From: Macrolepiota albuminosa
Taxonomy: Eukaryota > Basidiomycota > Agaricomycetes > Agaricales > Agaricaceae
Assembly (NCBI GenBank): GCA_027475525.1
Contig: JAMWFC010000108.1
Coordinates: 435,811-499,810, forward strand
Length of the DNA: 64,000 nt
Direction: 5' to 3'
In this document: one piece after another, positions 21,178 through 33,939 of the stretch
How the letters are laid out: each line of letters opens with the position of its first letter
How positions within the stretch are numbered: the first letter of the stretch is position 1
Translations under genes and position numbers: made by a program
The notes under the pieces: generated by a model
Told to the model about the DNA's origin: nothing
What the model saw: only the letters and a program-made list of their open reading frames with translations
Database searches by the model: none

Positions 21178-23095
21178 GTTTCCAGGAGGATCTGGGGAAA
21201 CTGTTCACCACCACGATTAAAGAAGGGGAATTTTATAGCAGGGGAACCTGGACATTTTAATCATGTAGGGCTTGGCAAAAGACACGATTGTCCCGGACAG
21301 TGATCTTGGTAGGTCGAGTATCCCGATAAGAATACTAGCATTCCAGATCTCTGCGGACGGTCAGAAGTTAGGCAAAGACATCAGGAGGGAAATCCCACGA
21401 TTTTGTCGCTCCCAGAACATCTGCAGGTGATTTAATTTTAGGCGTGATCGTTAACCAACCAATCGACAATAAGGATTTACATCGGCATCAAACCCGATCG
21501 CAAGGGGGGGCGAGGTACACGGAAACCAAAGTCGGAAACGGAATAGTGAGGGATACTCAGGGACGAGAACCTATTATCAGACATTCAGAAGATGAAAACA
21601 AACGGAAACATGGTGTAACATCTCCATCATAGCCTTAGATACGCCTCACGGTCTTGCTCAAGTGAATGACATGATTATTGCGAGGCGCCACGTTTTGAGC
21701 TGACTTACTTACGCTCATATTGAATGAGATATCGGGACCAAGTTTCCATGCTTAAGACCGTTGAGATAAACGTGACAGTGGACACTGGAAGTGTCGTCCG
21801 AGCTGTGGATCGTCAGGTTTGTCAGGACGGATCAGGTTTTTCGCACTCCGAAAGTTTTGGATGCATACTTGTATGGATTTCTCATTCAGGAACATCCTTC
21901 GAGCTATCAGTCTTGCGGACAATTCTAGCGCATTCCGATCTTAGGACATAATGGGAACACGTTAATAACTCCTGAAATAACGAGAAATTTGCTAAATCCG
22001 CTATCGGACAACTTACTCTTCTGTTGAAAGCTCGAAGGGATGCTTCCGATCCTGGTGTTATCCAACATCGATGAAAATATATGACTGGGTTTCTAGTTCT
22101 ATCAAAGACTGATCAAAATATTATTACTATTGTCCTGCTACAGGAGGTGCGCCACAAGCGGCGTCATGATTATCTATCACACAGAGACTGATTGATAATA
22201 GTTTTATATCGTTGTATCAGAAGAGACTGTAGCCGCATGCGCCTCAAGTTCTTGACTTGGGCTAGGATAACTGGTGCTGTACCTTTGCTCAACGATTATC
22301 GGAATTGAGTCAACCATCTAGTATGCCCAGGACCTTTTTAAGTTTATAACCTGAGCATATATCAACCTAGTGACCTTCTGCACGCCTGAACAAGTAATGC
22401 AATACCGTGACCGGCTTGTGCATGAGTCACTTCCACTTACCCGATTAATAGGCTGTCAATAGATCCGTAAGTCACATATTCGCTGACACATATTCGAAGC
22501 TTTCAGTGATGATATCTATCATGTTAAGGTGAGCCGAAAAGGCACTCTCCTTCCATAAGTCGGTGGTTCTGAGAACTTCCTTTTATGGAAGGATATATTT
22601 GCATCTTTCAAACCCACGACAAAACCGGGCTTTTCGACTTCGATGTCTATGGATTTTTTTTTTTCAAAGTTGCCGGAGTGCCGTAGAACCAGACATTTTT
22701 CTCACTGGTACATCCCGGGCCCCTATATTCTTATTGCAAAGCGATTGATGGGAGGTAAAATTAAGCTTACCGCAGACTGGGGTCAAATATGCTTAACTAG
22801 GCCTAGACACCGCCACTTAGCGGACTATAGTGGAATATCATAAATGAGTCATCGCAATACCCCACTGGAAGGGTCGAGCAGGGTTGGACAGATATCGTGA
22901 AGGTTGAACTGAATCCGTTTAGATCGCAATCCATGACCGTGGAATCTTGCGAAATGTGCGGCCAAAAAATCTTAGAAATGTTTACCGTCAAGGCAATTCG
23001 TTTTGGCTAAACACACATGCAGAAGGGGAAATTCAATTCTAAACAGGATATCGAGACCGACACCTACTACAATCTACTAACGACAATTCCTCGAT
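21178..23095. other. Intergenic, no gene recognised
   Basis: Frames of 60-79 codons occur (21064, 21444, 21724, 22563) but lack motifs and splice partners. Base composition is like the host genes, not like the repeat islands. It may hold a decayed gene I cannot recognise. Confidence 0.4.
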
Positions 23096-24495
23096 CTACC
23101 ACCCGAAAATCAAATCCGACACTTGTCCAAGCATACCCTTATTCGGCGTATTCGAGCCCGGTGGTACACTGATCTGGACCTGTGGTTGCGATTGCTGCGT
23201 TGTCCATCCAGAGTTGATAGAACTCCAACCCCGCGGTGGTTGCGGGGTCACCACGGCGTCAGGGTTGTGTCTTCGGAATGCAGCAGTCGCTGGGGCAAGT
23301 TTGGTTGGTGTGCTGTACTTCCCGCTTGCTCCTTTCAGGTTCGCAGTCGAATATCCTTTTTGCGGCGACGCAGACGAGGGTTCATCGATAGCCATCACGC
23401 TGTCGTTGAGCGACTCCGGACCCTCTGTCGATGATGACTGTATCTGGCTGATTACAGCATCTGCTTGTGCTTGGTCCTACAAAGCAGAATGAGTGTCACA
23501 TTCATGCAATTGGAGAGAATCAGCAAAGGCTACTTACAGCCCATTTGACGCCGACCATCCAACTTCCACTGAGGACCTCCCCGTTCTTTCGGACTGCCCT
23601 CAACGCATCTCCTGCATCTGTAAATCCTATCCGAAAGCAGTTGGAAATCTCTAAATGTGGATCTGGATCCGTTGTCGCTCCCAAAGACTGAAAAAACTCC
23701 ACCGCGGTACTATATTTCTCTGGAGGGTAGCCAAACACGATGATGTATATGGGCTGTTGAGTTTGCGTAGGTTGTTGTGGTATTCCTGGTCCTGTTGGAC
23801 GTTGAGAGCGACGAGCGAACAGTGGGACTTCAGCGGCAGAGTCCTGTGATACGGAGGGAAGCGAACGCTCAAAGGTGGATTAATTGTGCTTGACTGATCA
23901 AAGCGAGGACGTACCCTACTCGAGGCATGGAAAGGAGATGACGATGTGAAGCTAATCTCATTGGGGATATCATTGACGGAGTTAATGGGTGGCGCGTCTT
24001 CATCTGCAACATTTTTTCGTTGTCTAGTACAACATTTAAGGCAGGCGATTTGATGCCAAGAGCCTGCGCGACATACCTGGTACTCTCAAACATTGAGCTC
24101 ATCCCAAAATCTGATGGTCCTCGTGATAACATATGGTTCATCTTCGCCTTTGTTTTGACAATAGGCAACTCGTCTACGCGCGCATTCCCTTGAGGGGAAG
24201 CCTATGAAGTCAGTCATTGAGAATATCCCTCTCTCCTCGTTTTACTCGATACCTACGTTATTTTGGGATGACTAAATGCGTTATTTTAGCTAACAGACAT
24301 TTCAAGAAGTTTGACACGTCTCACCAGTAGATAACCTGGTTGATAATGGCTTCTAGACTGTGAGAGCGACTCTCCAAAACTAGAACCCAATTGAGTTGGA
24401 CCAGTACTCGTACTGCCCCACGGATTGATGTTTGGGGAATGGTGTGTGGTCGTCGAGGACGACATCCCCGCCACTGTAAACGGAGTGCTCTGCAT
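23096..24495 (-). CDS. NUP53: Nucleoporin Nup53/Nup35 (MPPN RRM-like domain)
   Basis: Nup35/Nup53 proteins are scaffold nucleoporins of the inner ring of the nuclear pore; their RRM-like MPPN domain dimerises. Exon 1 (24325-24495) starts MQSTPFTVAGMSSS and is Ser/Thr/Gly-rich. A middle segment carries FGMSSMFESTR and NDIPNEISF. The MPPN domain is seen as IYIIVFGYPPEKYSTAVEFF, then LEISNCFRIGF and SGSWMVGVKWA (about 23520-23760). The C-terminus ends MLGQVSDLIFGW, the short amphipathic membrane-contacting helix typical of the family. The ATG at 24495 lies 139 bp from the divergent Nop8-like gene. Confidence 0.88.
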
Positions 24496-24634
24496 GAGTG
24501 GTCAAGTTCAAAGAGGGTCGTGCAAGGCAATGAACCAAAGAAGTTAACGGCAGGATTGTCCAGTTTGTTATTGTTTGATATCAAAGTCTATTTGCAGGGT
24601 CCATACTTTTCTCGTCTTGTTTTTGTTGGCGGCT
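24496..24634. promoter_or_regulatory. Shared bidirectional promoter of NUP53 and the Nop8-like gene
   Basis: Only 139 bp separate the two outward-facing ATGs, so both 5' UTRs and core promoters must overlap or be very short. No TATA box is obvious. Co-regulation is inferred from position only. Confidence 0.55.
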
Positions 24635-26396
24635 ATGATGGATGCAACCATCGTTAAAAGGCTACATATTTCAGGTCTTACACCAGCCCTTACATCTGAG
24701 GATATCTCGAGACGACTCTCGACCTTTGGAACCGTGAAAGCCATTGATGGATTTGGTCTCCCAGACGGTCTAGGTCAACCACGAAGGTTTGGCTATATAA
24801 CACTTGAAACGACCCAGGGACAGCTTTCTAGATGTCAGTCGATTTTCCCAGACTGCACAAGACAATCTGATTATTGAACAGGTCTCAGGTCTTAATTTAC
24901 TCAGTGGATCGACATGGAAAGGCGCGAAACTAAGAATCGGGGAGGCAAAACCTGATTTTGCCGATAGGTTTGTATTTAGTACCCATAACTGGCTCATTTA
25001 CTATGTCGCTGAGATGGAATACTCATAGGTTAACCGCTGAGCGAGAAGCAGCATCCCACGAACCACCTAGGAAAAAACGCCGTCGCTATGGTGGCATTGA
25101 AGCTGCGGACATGTCTCTTGTCTCTCCTGAGAACGTTGCAACCCGTAGTGGCTGGACGGTAACCCCACTCGGGAGGATTTTGAGACCCATGCGTATGCGT
25201 CCTTCGCATCCTTTACCTCCACCTAACGAGGACAAGAAAGTTTTATCGAAGGGAAAGGGTGGGAAAGTGAAGAAGAAAGTGAGGGAGCTAGATACCCGTG
25301 CGAGGAGGAGGACGATTGATATGACGAGGTATGGGAGTGTACATCTGAAGGGAATGTTTTTGGACATGGAGATGATGAATGTCGGAAAGGGGCAAGAGGA
25401 GAAAGGATTAGAGCTGGAGGTGGAGGTAATGGATGATTCCGATGAGAGCGATGCAGAGGCTCCTCAAGAAAAGGAAGAGGAAGCAGAGGAAGCAAAGCAA
25501 ACGCTTATATCAGAGGTCGTCAAGAGTGTTCCGCCCCCGGCACTAACACCCCCTGTTAACGCTCCTGCTAAAGAATCCCTTTTAGACGACAAAATCAACA
25601 TTGCGGCTGAGAAGAAACAAACTCTCGATTTACTTGCCTCTCTCTTTGGAAATAAGGACGATGCGGACTGGGTCGGCAGAGAAAGCGTTGATTCTGATAT
25701 GGATGAAACCAAAATTACAACGCGCCATCGGATGGTTGTAGAGGCAGATGACAACGGAGATTTTGAAGTCGTGCCCATGGACGCTGATCTCACACAAGCC
25801 TTATCTCCTAGGGAAACGCCTGACGAAACTATGGTTGTCGAAAAAGAAGTGTCTGTCCCACAAATATTCACGAAGGAAAAACAAGAGGTCACTAAACTCA
25901 AAGACTTGTTTGCTCCACGCGAAGAGGATGGTATGTCTGTTTACTACAAGTCATGTTCTTCTAACTCACTTGACTAGCTGGTTTTTCTCTTCTTGGTCAC
26001 CTTGATCTCGATTTGGAACTTGATGACACGATACCCTTCGCCATCGCTGAATCACACCCTCAAGAACCCTCTCAAAGCATTTCCACCGCACCGAGCGTCC
26101 CTGCACCATACGTCGCCTCCCAGCTCGATACCAAATTCCCTCTATTCTTCCCACATTGCTCGCCTGGTGATATAATCACCAAGGCAAGGCCCAAAGACAT
26201 TTTTGACGTAGCGATGGAGAATAAATGGCATTGGCGCGATCCAACTGTGGAGTTCTATCGGACGGGGACAGAGGAGGATATCAGAAAGCGATGGGAAGAG
26301 TCGAAAGTTGAGTTGACGAGAGAGTGGAAGAAGAGATGGAGAGAGGCCGGGAAGATTAGTCGGAGGAGGAGGATTGATGATGCTGGTGATAGCTGA
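24635..26396 (+). CDS. NOP8: Nop8-like nucleolar RRM protein (60S ribosome biogenesis)
   Basis: Exons 24635-24833, 24889-24967, 25029-25930 and 25978-26396 join in phase. The N-terminal RRM reads KRLHISGLTPALTSEDISRR, RRFGYITLETTQGQLSRC, then STWKGAKLRIGEAKPDFADR, the form seen in Nop8-type proteins. A basic stretch (PPRKKRRRYGG) and a long acidic, Glu/Lys-rich low-complexity middle follow. The C-terminus has LFAPREEDG, GFSLLGHLDLDLELDD, FYRTGTEEDIRKRWEE and a closing Arg-rich run, which is the conserved Nop8 tail. Yeast Nop8 acts in early 60S subunit assembly. The ATG at 24635 is followed in frame by a second at 24638. Confidence 0.82.
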
Positions 26397-27807
26397 AATC
26401 GATCTCTTCCCTTTCTTTTCTTGATAAAAAGCGATCATTGCGATTTTGCATCAATTTTATTGTGAGGCACCTGCAATAATCCTTGTAGACTTTTCTTTTG
26501 TTGTTTTATCACCTCTTCAGGTTGACAGGGCGGTCACTAAAGCTGCCTCCTTATTTATTTTGTGAAACGATGATGCGAGGGCTATTTAGTGTAAACATCC
26601 TGTTCTAATAAAGACCCTAATATAAGTAGAGCAGATAATAATTCAACAATTGAGGTGGAAGGGTGACGAAAAGTAGAACTGATTAAAAAGGAACTTGGTA
26701 AGTTCGTATCAATCCTTTCAAAGCAAGCTTTCTAGACGGGGTTGAGAGTCTTACTTTCGGGAGTAGTGTCGTACAAGGCTATCGACAACAGGTGGGGGCG
26801 AGACAGGACAAAGCGAGCATTGGCAATGCTGTGTGGCGAGATGCACGGAAAAGAAAAGGACATCTGGGTCAGTATCGGTCCGCATGCATTGACATTGTAC
26901 ATGTTTTACCATTCATGACTACAACCTCTGACAATACAGTCAGCCATGTGTTTCTTTCATTCTCTCACTAGTTATAGCGAACATGAAGCATGAATGACAA
27001 GAGGAAGTATCAGGATGGAGTATTAGGAATGAAGGTTTGATTCTTACAGCACTTGACAAGTATGGGATGGCTTCGGCATATACGTGATACGATAACATGA
27101 ATGTAGTAAGGACTCCTGGTTGTTGACGTTCATGTGTGGATTTTGACTGGCCGACGAAGAAGCCTCAGAAAAAGGCTCTTACCCCTTGGAATCCGCAATC
27201 ATTCAGTCATCCTTCGTAACGAGTTTTCAATCGTGCTTCTGGCAATCAGACCTCCTGAAGCCTGAGCTTAGAGCTTGAGGTGAAAGAATACTCTACATTC
27301 ATCATGATACATCAACACGCTTGAGCCCGCGCCGCCCGGCATTTTTGCTCTTAACTCACGCTGCGGACCATGACAACTCAATTGTCTTGTTTTTTTTTTC
27401 TCTCTAGGAATGGGCCAGGGTTCTTTGATCTTTGAAAGAAGCGTTGTCAAGTGTGACTTGTCCACTTCAATCGCCTTGGCTACGCCTGAAGGGATGCAGG
27501 GACCTGTGTAAACGTGGGATCGCTCTCTTCTCGACGTTGCGGATCAGCCGAGCACAATAAATTGATGGAAGTCCTACCCTTGTAGGTGACATTGTTCCCT
27601 TTCCATGTACAATACCTTGAATGGGCCACATACTACGCTTGGTCGTCACCCATTGTTCTACCAGTGGCGATCATTGTTTCCGCTTTTTTTTATCTACTGT
27701 ATCTCAATATCTAACACAGTCTTGTATAAATACTCGCTCTACCATTCACGGTTGCTCATCCAGACCCATCTTAAAAACTCGCAGATCTCGACTCGCCGCT
27801 TTTACCA
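26397..27807. other. Intergenic, no gene seen
   Basis: Short frames near 27268-27883 lack motifs and conflict with each other. The last stretch before 27808 probably holds the promoter of the acidic protein: a CTTGTATAAATACTCG motif near 27720 is a good TATA box about 80 bp upstream of its ATG. Confidence 0.5.
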
Positions 27808-28464
27808 ATGCCTCGTTCTTCCAGCTCTTCTCTTTCTGATGATGAAACTTTATACTGCACTGAAACGGACATTGCCAACATAGAATGCGACACATGCGGT
27901 GCCGACGATACTAACTCGGCTATGTTCAAGCAACATGTTGAAACTTTCGAGAAGGAGTGCTGCGAGGAACTTTCTGACTACGACGACTGGGCTCCTGATG
28001 AGAAAATTCCTACACGGAAGCTCAAAGGGACTAGGCTCGTGGATGCTGATATTGACCTCTGGCGAATGAGGAAGACAGAACATCACGCGGGATACAACAC
28101 AACACCGAAGAAACGGGCCCGTGCTAGAAGCTTCAGGGAGAAACGTGTTGCGCTTCTATCGCAAGCGACAGTATCATCTGACTCCGAATGGCATGCCGAT
28201 GATGAATCTGAGGGTATTCCGTCAACGAAGCCAATGAGTCCCGAGTTGGAAGAGCGAGAACTTGTTCGAATGGTCCAGGCAGACGAGGACATTAGAGGAC
28301 CTGATAATTCTCTGACAATTGTAAGTCAATGCATCTACTCTAAATTTGAACTAACACTTGCGGAATAGGACAACTTAAGCGAGTCGCGATTCTCTGCCTC
28401 ACGTATCAATTCCAGTAAACTGCAGCAATATCGGAGAAATAGTACGACAGCACAGTTGTTCTGA
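27808..28464 (+). CDS. Unrecognised acidic protein
   Basis: Two exons, 27808-28320 and 28369-28464, joined by a GTAAGT...GGAATAG intron. The product has a Ser-rich acidic start (MPRSSSSSLSDDETLY), a possible metal pair IECDTCGADD, ECCEELSDYDDWAPDE, a basic patch TPKKRARARSFREKR (possible nuclear signal), and an acidic Ser-rich end. There are no catalytic motifs or membrane segments. A TATA-like TATAAATA lies about 80 bp upstream. Coding is supported by the clean intron and by reading in frame to a stop at 28464. It could be a lineage-specific nuclear protein; I do not know the function. Confidence 0.65.
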
Positions 28465-28856
28465 TGGGAGCTATTTTTTAGGTAGACTTAAGTGTATTGC
28501 GTGGTCTACAAGGCCGAATAATATGGTCCGAGTAATTTGATCCAAGTATAGAAAGCCATTTTGTACTAGTGTGTGAGTAAATGTTCACTATGAGAATACA
28601 ATTTGGTTAGATCTGTGACATGTGCAAGTGCCTACATACATATTAGGGCTTCTGGCATTTAGCTAATAAGCCGAACACTGAAGTATGAAGAAAAAAGGTC
28701 TTACATATCGTTCCATATTTCAAACCTTTCCAGCATTCTCAATTTTCAAAGTGTGGTCATCATAATGGAAGAAGAAGGAAAAGAAATTAGTCATGAACAC
28801 CCACCGATCACCCTCGGAAGCTATGCAAGCTTTGACTGTTCTTAACTTTAAACAAC

Positions 28857-31800
28857 ATGTCTACCCCTCGTTGGGGCCCTGTTCGCTCTCTTTTGTTCCT
28901 AGCGCCTGTCCTTATATGTGCACCATATCTTGCGTACAAACAACATTCTGGTATTATAATGTACGCGTGACCTAGGTTCGGATGGCTGATGATACATTTG
29001 TTTTTTTCTTTTTCTGCAAGTCCTTCCTAAACCATTAACGGATCTGTAAGACTTAACCTGACGCTATATGGCTATATTGGATTTATTAATGCACCGAATA
29101 TAGAACCGACCCTGTCACTAACCTTCCTCAAATATCGGAAACTCGGATTCTCGGATTCGCAAAATATCTTTCAGAAGAAATAGGGTATCGGACTGTGGGA
29201 ACAGCTGAACATGCATTGGCAGATACATGGATGGTACAGCAGGCAGAGGCAGTCAAGCTCAACTGCGAAGAGGTAGCTGCAGTTACGGGTCGGAAGCTCG
29301 AGTGTGAAGTCTGGCGACAGGAAGGAAGTGGTAGTCATCGGTATGTCGCGTCCATGAGAAATTTCTGACCAGTGGAATCCTCATGGCGAAATATGAAGGT
29401 TTGACATGATGAGCAAGCGCCTTTATAAGACTTATGTGGATCTTACAAACATCGTTGTCCGCATTTCCGATGGCACTCCAGAAGGCAAGGAACACGCGGT
29501 ACTGGTCAATGCTCACCTGGATAGCACTCTGCCGAGTCCGGGTGCAGCTGATGATGCTCTTCCCATCGGAGTCATGTTAGATTGTATACGGGTGCTCGTC
29601 AATACCCCCGACTGGTCTCCAAAACATGCTCTCATAATGCGTTAGTTTCCTTAACCTACCTGGACGTTTTCAGTCTAACTGACACATTGGAAGTGTTCAA
29701 TAATGCTGAAGAGTCATTGCAAGATGCTTCTCACCTCTTTTCTACCCAACACCCCATCGCATCGACGTGAATTTCATTGTTACTCTCGTTACTGTCATCT
29801 AACAAGTTGCTTAGAGTACGCGCCGTCATCAACCTCGAAGCAGCTGGAACAAGCGGACGTGAACTTTTGTTCCAGGCGACCTCAGAGGAAATGATCCAAG
29901 CCTATTCGCATGTTCCCAGGCACGTTAATCTGTTCCGTCTTGAACATATTATATGCTTATCCTAATGAACCACTGTCACAGACCTCACGGAACAGTCTTC
30001 GCCAATGATGTGTTCAGCTCTGGTATCATTCTCTCTGAGTAAGTTTTCATTTGATCCCCTTTGAGGCGCCTGGACTGAAAATTCAAATAGCACTGACTTC
30101 CGACAATTCGAGCAGTACCTTAATGTTACTGGGTTAGATGCAAGTTTCTCTTTTGATTTCCTACGAATATCTAATACTAATGATCACACTAGATGGCGGT
30201 CGTTGGAAATAGCTATCTCTATCATATGCGGAAGGTAGGAATAACACAACCTCAAAGGCTACTGGGCGTTCATGTTCAGTACTGCAGGATCTAGTAGAAA
30301 ACATTCAACCCGGAGTAGCACAAGTGAATTGACCACTTCTTCTCCCCTTGATTTGGACCTAATATACACCCAGAACATGGCCGAAAACACTCTCGCTCTA
30401 CTCCGCTACCTCTCAGCCGAAGGTTCACCTATACCCACCCTCACCACATATACCCGGCCTACAACCGTGTTCTATTCCTACCTAGGACATTTTTTCATCT
30501 ACTCCTTTAAAACCGCTAAGATCATCTACACTTTCCTCTTTTTTGTCACTATTTCCTTCGTCATATCAACATACAAAAACCCCATCCCCGGCGGCTCTCT
30601 GTGGAGCGGACAGATGCAGGGTGTATCAGCTGTCATCGCTGGTCTGATAGGTACACTGTTGGTGCCGAACGCCGTTGCTATATTGCTACGTTACGTACTG
30701 GGGAAAGGCATGAGTTGGTTCCCCAATGAGTATTCTGCTATTGTTCTTTATGCGCCCCCTGCCCTCCTCGGTGCGCACAAAACTCCTTACTCTCGTTGAT
30801 GTACCTAACACGATCTCAGGCGCCCTCCTCTCGCAACACCTCCTAGGCCCCATGAGCGAACACACGGTATTCACGGCGCTCATTCTCTTACAATCTGGCT
30901 CGGCATTTATTATACAGCTTCTCAACGTCGGCTCTGCAGCGGTGTTCTTCCTTTCCGCACTCCCTATCTTCATCGCGGTCCTGCTGAACCCGCTGTTCAG
31001 TGGAAACGCCAATGAGATCGCACTTGTTACTTACGCGCTTGGACAGGTGTTCCCGCTTTTTGGCGGCGTGCTGCTCCTTCTTCCTGTTGTGGAGGTTTTC
31101 GTTCCCTTGGTATGGTTACATCTCGTCTCGTATGTTATGTGGGTCTTATCTCGAGAGACTGTAGACTGGCCGAATTGGGGCAGACGCCCCGGCAGATAAC
31201 TTGATCGCTACTATCGTTGCGAGTATTGGTGCTCTATCACTGCCCCTCGTTATACCTCTTGCACATCGTTTCGGCCCAAGAGCCCTCCGCCGTGGTGTTG
31301 TTTTTATGAGCATCGTCACAGCGGTGCTGGTTGCTGTCTTTGCGATGAGAGTACCTTTTGACACGATGCATCAGAAGCGGTTGTTTGTCCTTCATCTAGA
31401 GAATGTATGTATCTCTGCTCTAATTTCGTCTTCCTTTCCTGATGACCCGAAGATTACCACACACGAGCAATCTTTGCATCTCGCCTCGGCAGATGGTGCA
31501 CCCGGATTCGACTTGGTGGCGACCCGTGTTGTGGATGACTTCCTCTATGGATGGGCCGATAGTAGTGATAACGCGTCCGTTGCCCTCGTCCCTGTCCCTA
31601 TGGATGATTACAATTCGGAATGGGATCCGCTGTACCCATTCTCAGCAGTAGGTTTTCTAGAAGAAGATATTTATACACCCTACTAAACTGAGTCCCTAGT
31701 TCCTCACGGCATATAGAATATCTATCCCTGTCGATTCCACATACGTGTCGCCCTGGTTAGCCCCTGGAAATGGCTTTTCAGTCTCGGCCGTCAATGATGT

Positions 31801-32265
31801 CAAAGATCTGGCTATCGGGACGCGGAGCTTAACGTTGCAGATCAACCATCCTGGGCTCATCTGGACAGGTATGTCTACCAATTTCCTCGTAGCTTTCCGG
31901 TTTTGATTCTTCCCTTCCTTCCAGTTGTCGCTTTCGATGCCCATGTCCTACAGTGGAACCTGGACGGTAATCCACCAAGCGAGTATGCGCGCCACCGTGT
32001 CAAAGAGGCATCCTTCTATGGCAAGGACACTTGGACGATCGATCTCGTGCTGAAATTGGATGCCGGTAATCCTGACGACAAGCTACTTGTTAATTTCGTT
32101 GGTCTCCATGAGAAGGCTATGTGGCCTGGGAAGAAGGCGGTCAAGACGGAAGGTGGTATTGCGATGAAGTTGTTTGAAGAGTTTGATGCATGGATTGAGA
32201 GGACTTATGAGGGTACGATCGATGCGACTCTCCTGGGATGTGTGGGTGGTGTAGTCACAATATAA
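28857..32265 (+). CDS. ERMP1/Fxna-like M28 metallopeptidase, multi-pass membrane protein
   Basis: About 14 exons. It begins MSTPRWGPVRSLLFLAP with one N-terminal membrane helix. The lumenal M28 domain follows: EEIGYRTVGTAEHALAD, NIVVRISDG, VLVNAHLDSTLPSPGAADDA (first zinc His and Asp, bridging Asp), NNAEESLQDASHLFSTQ (catalytic and zinc Glu), AVINLEAAGTSGRELLFQ, SSGIILSDTDFRQFEQYL, VVGNSYLYHMRKD. After TLALLRYLSAEG there are many hydrophobic helices, for example 30480-31200 and 31200-31340. A C-terminal lumenal domain ends GCVGGVVTI at 32265. Family members sit in the ER or vacuole membrane; substrates are unknown. Two introns need GC donors. No frame break was found. Confidence 0.85.
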
Positions 32266-32373
32266 GAATTCATGTTGGGATTTGTCTAGAATTATTATTT
32301 TTTGGTCGTTTATTCGATCTCCGATTCAATCGTGAATCTGATTGTCGTCACTGGTGCACTTTCTTCATCAATA

Positions 32374-33939
32374 ATGGCGTTCGTCGCTCCTCACAAAGCA
32401 ATCTTGCTACCTGCTCAGCTTCAGTATTTTCAAACCTCCAAAACACGACAGGAAATTCTATCCTACGTAGAAAATCTGAATAGCGCTGTTGTTGGCGTCA
32501 AGCTCTTGGACGAGTGCTCACAATCACCGGTAAATGTCAGATCCCTCATTTCAAAGTAGGCTAACAGTAAAGTAGGGAATTACAGCCATTCTCGAAATTT
32601 TATTACGCGTAGAAGAAACTGCGAAGTCGATACCACCAGTAGAAAACGCAGCGTCTAGGTTTGGGAACCCTGCTTTCCGCACATTTTATGATAAAGTTAC
32701 CGAGGTAACATCCAACCCGCGTTTTGATGCTTAGACCACCTATCGGAGGCACTAGTTATCGCCTATGCTTCATGCGACTCTTCCAGGCTTGCCATCCGAT
32801 GCGGTGATCGAACTACAAGGCTATTTCAATGAGGCATGGGGAAATCGGACGAGAATTGATTATGGAAGTGGTATGGAACTCAATTTCCTATGTTGGTTGT
32901 GAGCCCTTTGGAAAAAATCGTGTCACTACCCTCATTTACGCTCTCGAACTCTTAGGATTTGTCTAGAACATCTTGGCGTCGTCTTGGAAAGTGACCACAA
33001 AGCTCTTGTTATCAAAGTATTTTGGAGGTGAGTCCAAACTGTGAGTTTTAAGCAGTTGTAGGATCGTCGTTCGACAGATACATTGAAGTTATGCGTGTGT
33101 TGCAATCTACGTATTGGCTTGAGCCTGCTGGGTCACACGGAGTCTGGGGTCTCGATGATTATCATTTCCTACCATTTTTGTTTGGCTCTGCTCAGTTGCG
33201 AGGTATGTACTCTTTTTCATCTCTAAGAAGCACGAGCGCCACAAGCATCTCTCGCTCTGTGCACCACAGGTTCTCGCGACCTAAACCATCATTTCGAATC
33301 CTCCATTCGCAACGCGTCAGAGAAATCTAACTGTTGGGCGTGTCGATTTCTTTTGCAGGTCATAAATACATCCGCCCCAGAGCGATACACGATGCTGAAA
33401 TTGTAGAAGAATATGCAAAGAACTATATATATTTTGCGTGTATCCAGTTCATTAATTCAGTAAGTCATCTTGTCGAATGATGTCTTGACATCTATACATT
33501 CATTTTCCTCACAAGATCAAGACCGCGTCCCTAAGGTGGCACTCTCCCATGCTTGACGACATCTCTGCAGTATGTTGCTCCCTTCTCTCAGAAGTGTCTC
33601 ACCAACATCGCAGCGCAGGTCAAGACCTGGGACAAAGTTAACTCAGGCATGATCAAGATGTATCAGGCAGAGGTACTCGGCAAGCTTCCTGTAATGCAAC
33701 ATTTCCTCTTCGGCTCCATCCTCCCTTGGGATGGACCAGCTCCCCCTTCTACAGACGAAACCGATGACGCGCATCGGGGTCATGCGCACACCTTACCGCC
33801 TGCGCAGATGGGATGGGGAGATTGCTGTGGTATTCCAGTTCCGTCGGCGTTTGCGGCTGCGCAGGCGGAGGCTAAGGGAGATAGACAGAAGGCACTGAAG
33901 CTGGATGGGCCTGGAATACGACCAGTCCCGTTCGACTGA
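32374..33939 (+). CDS. RRD: Phosphotyrosyl phosphatase activator (PTPA / RRD, PP2A regulator)
   Basis: Starts 108 bp after the peptidase stop. Several short introns. Conserved blocks in order: [52 protein letters not shown] then [104 protein letters not shown]. These match PTPA, a peptidyl-prolyl isomerase that activates PP2A-type phosphatases in cytosol and nucleus. The C-terminal tail ([20 protein letters not shown]) is typical of fungal forms. Whether it is RRD1 or RRD2 cannot be settled here. Confidence 0.9.

Noticed and set aside
25464..25901. Minus-strand Ser-rich frame of 145 codons
   Set aside because: It lies fully opposite the acidic, Glu/Lys-rich exon of the Nop8-like gene; such shadows are expected there.
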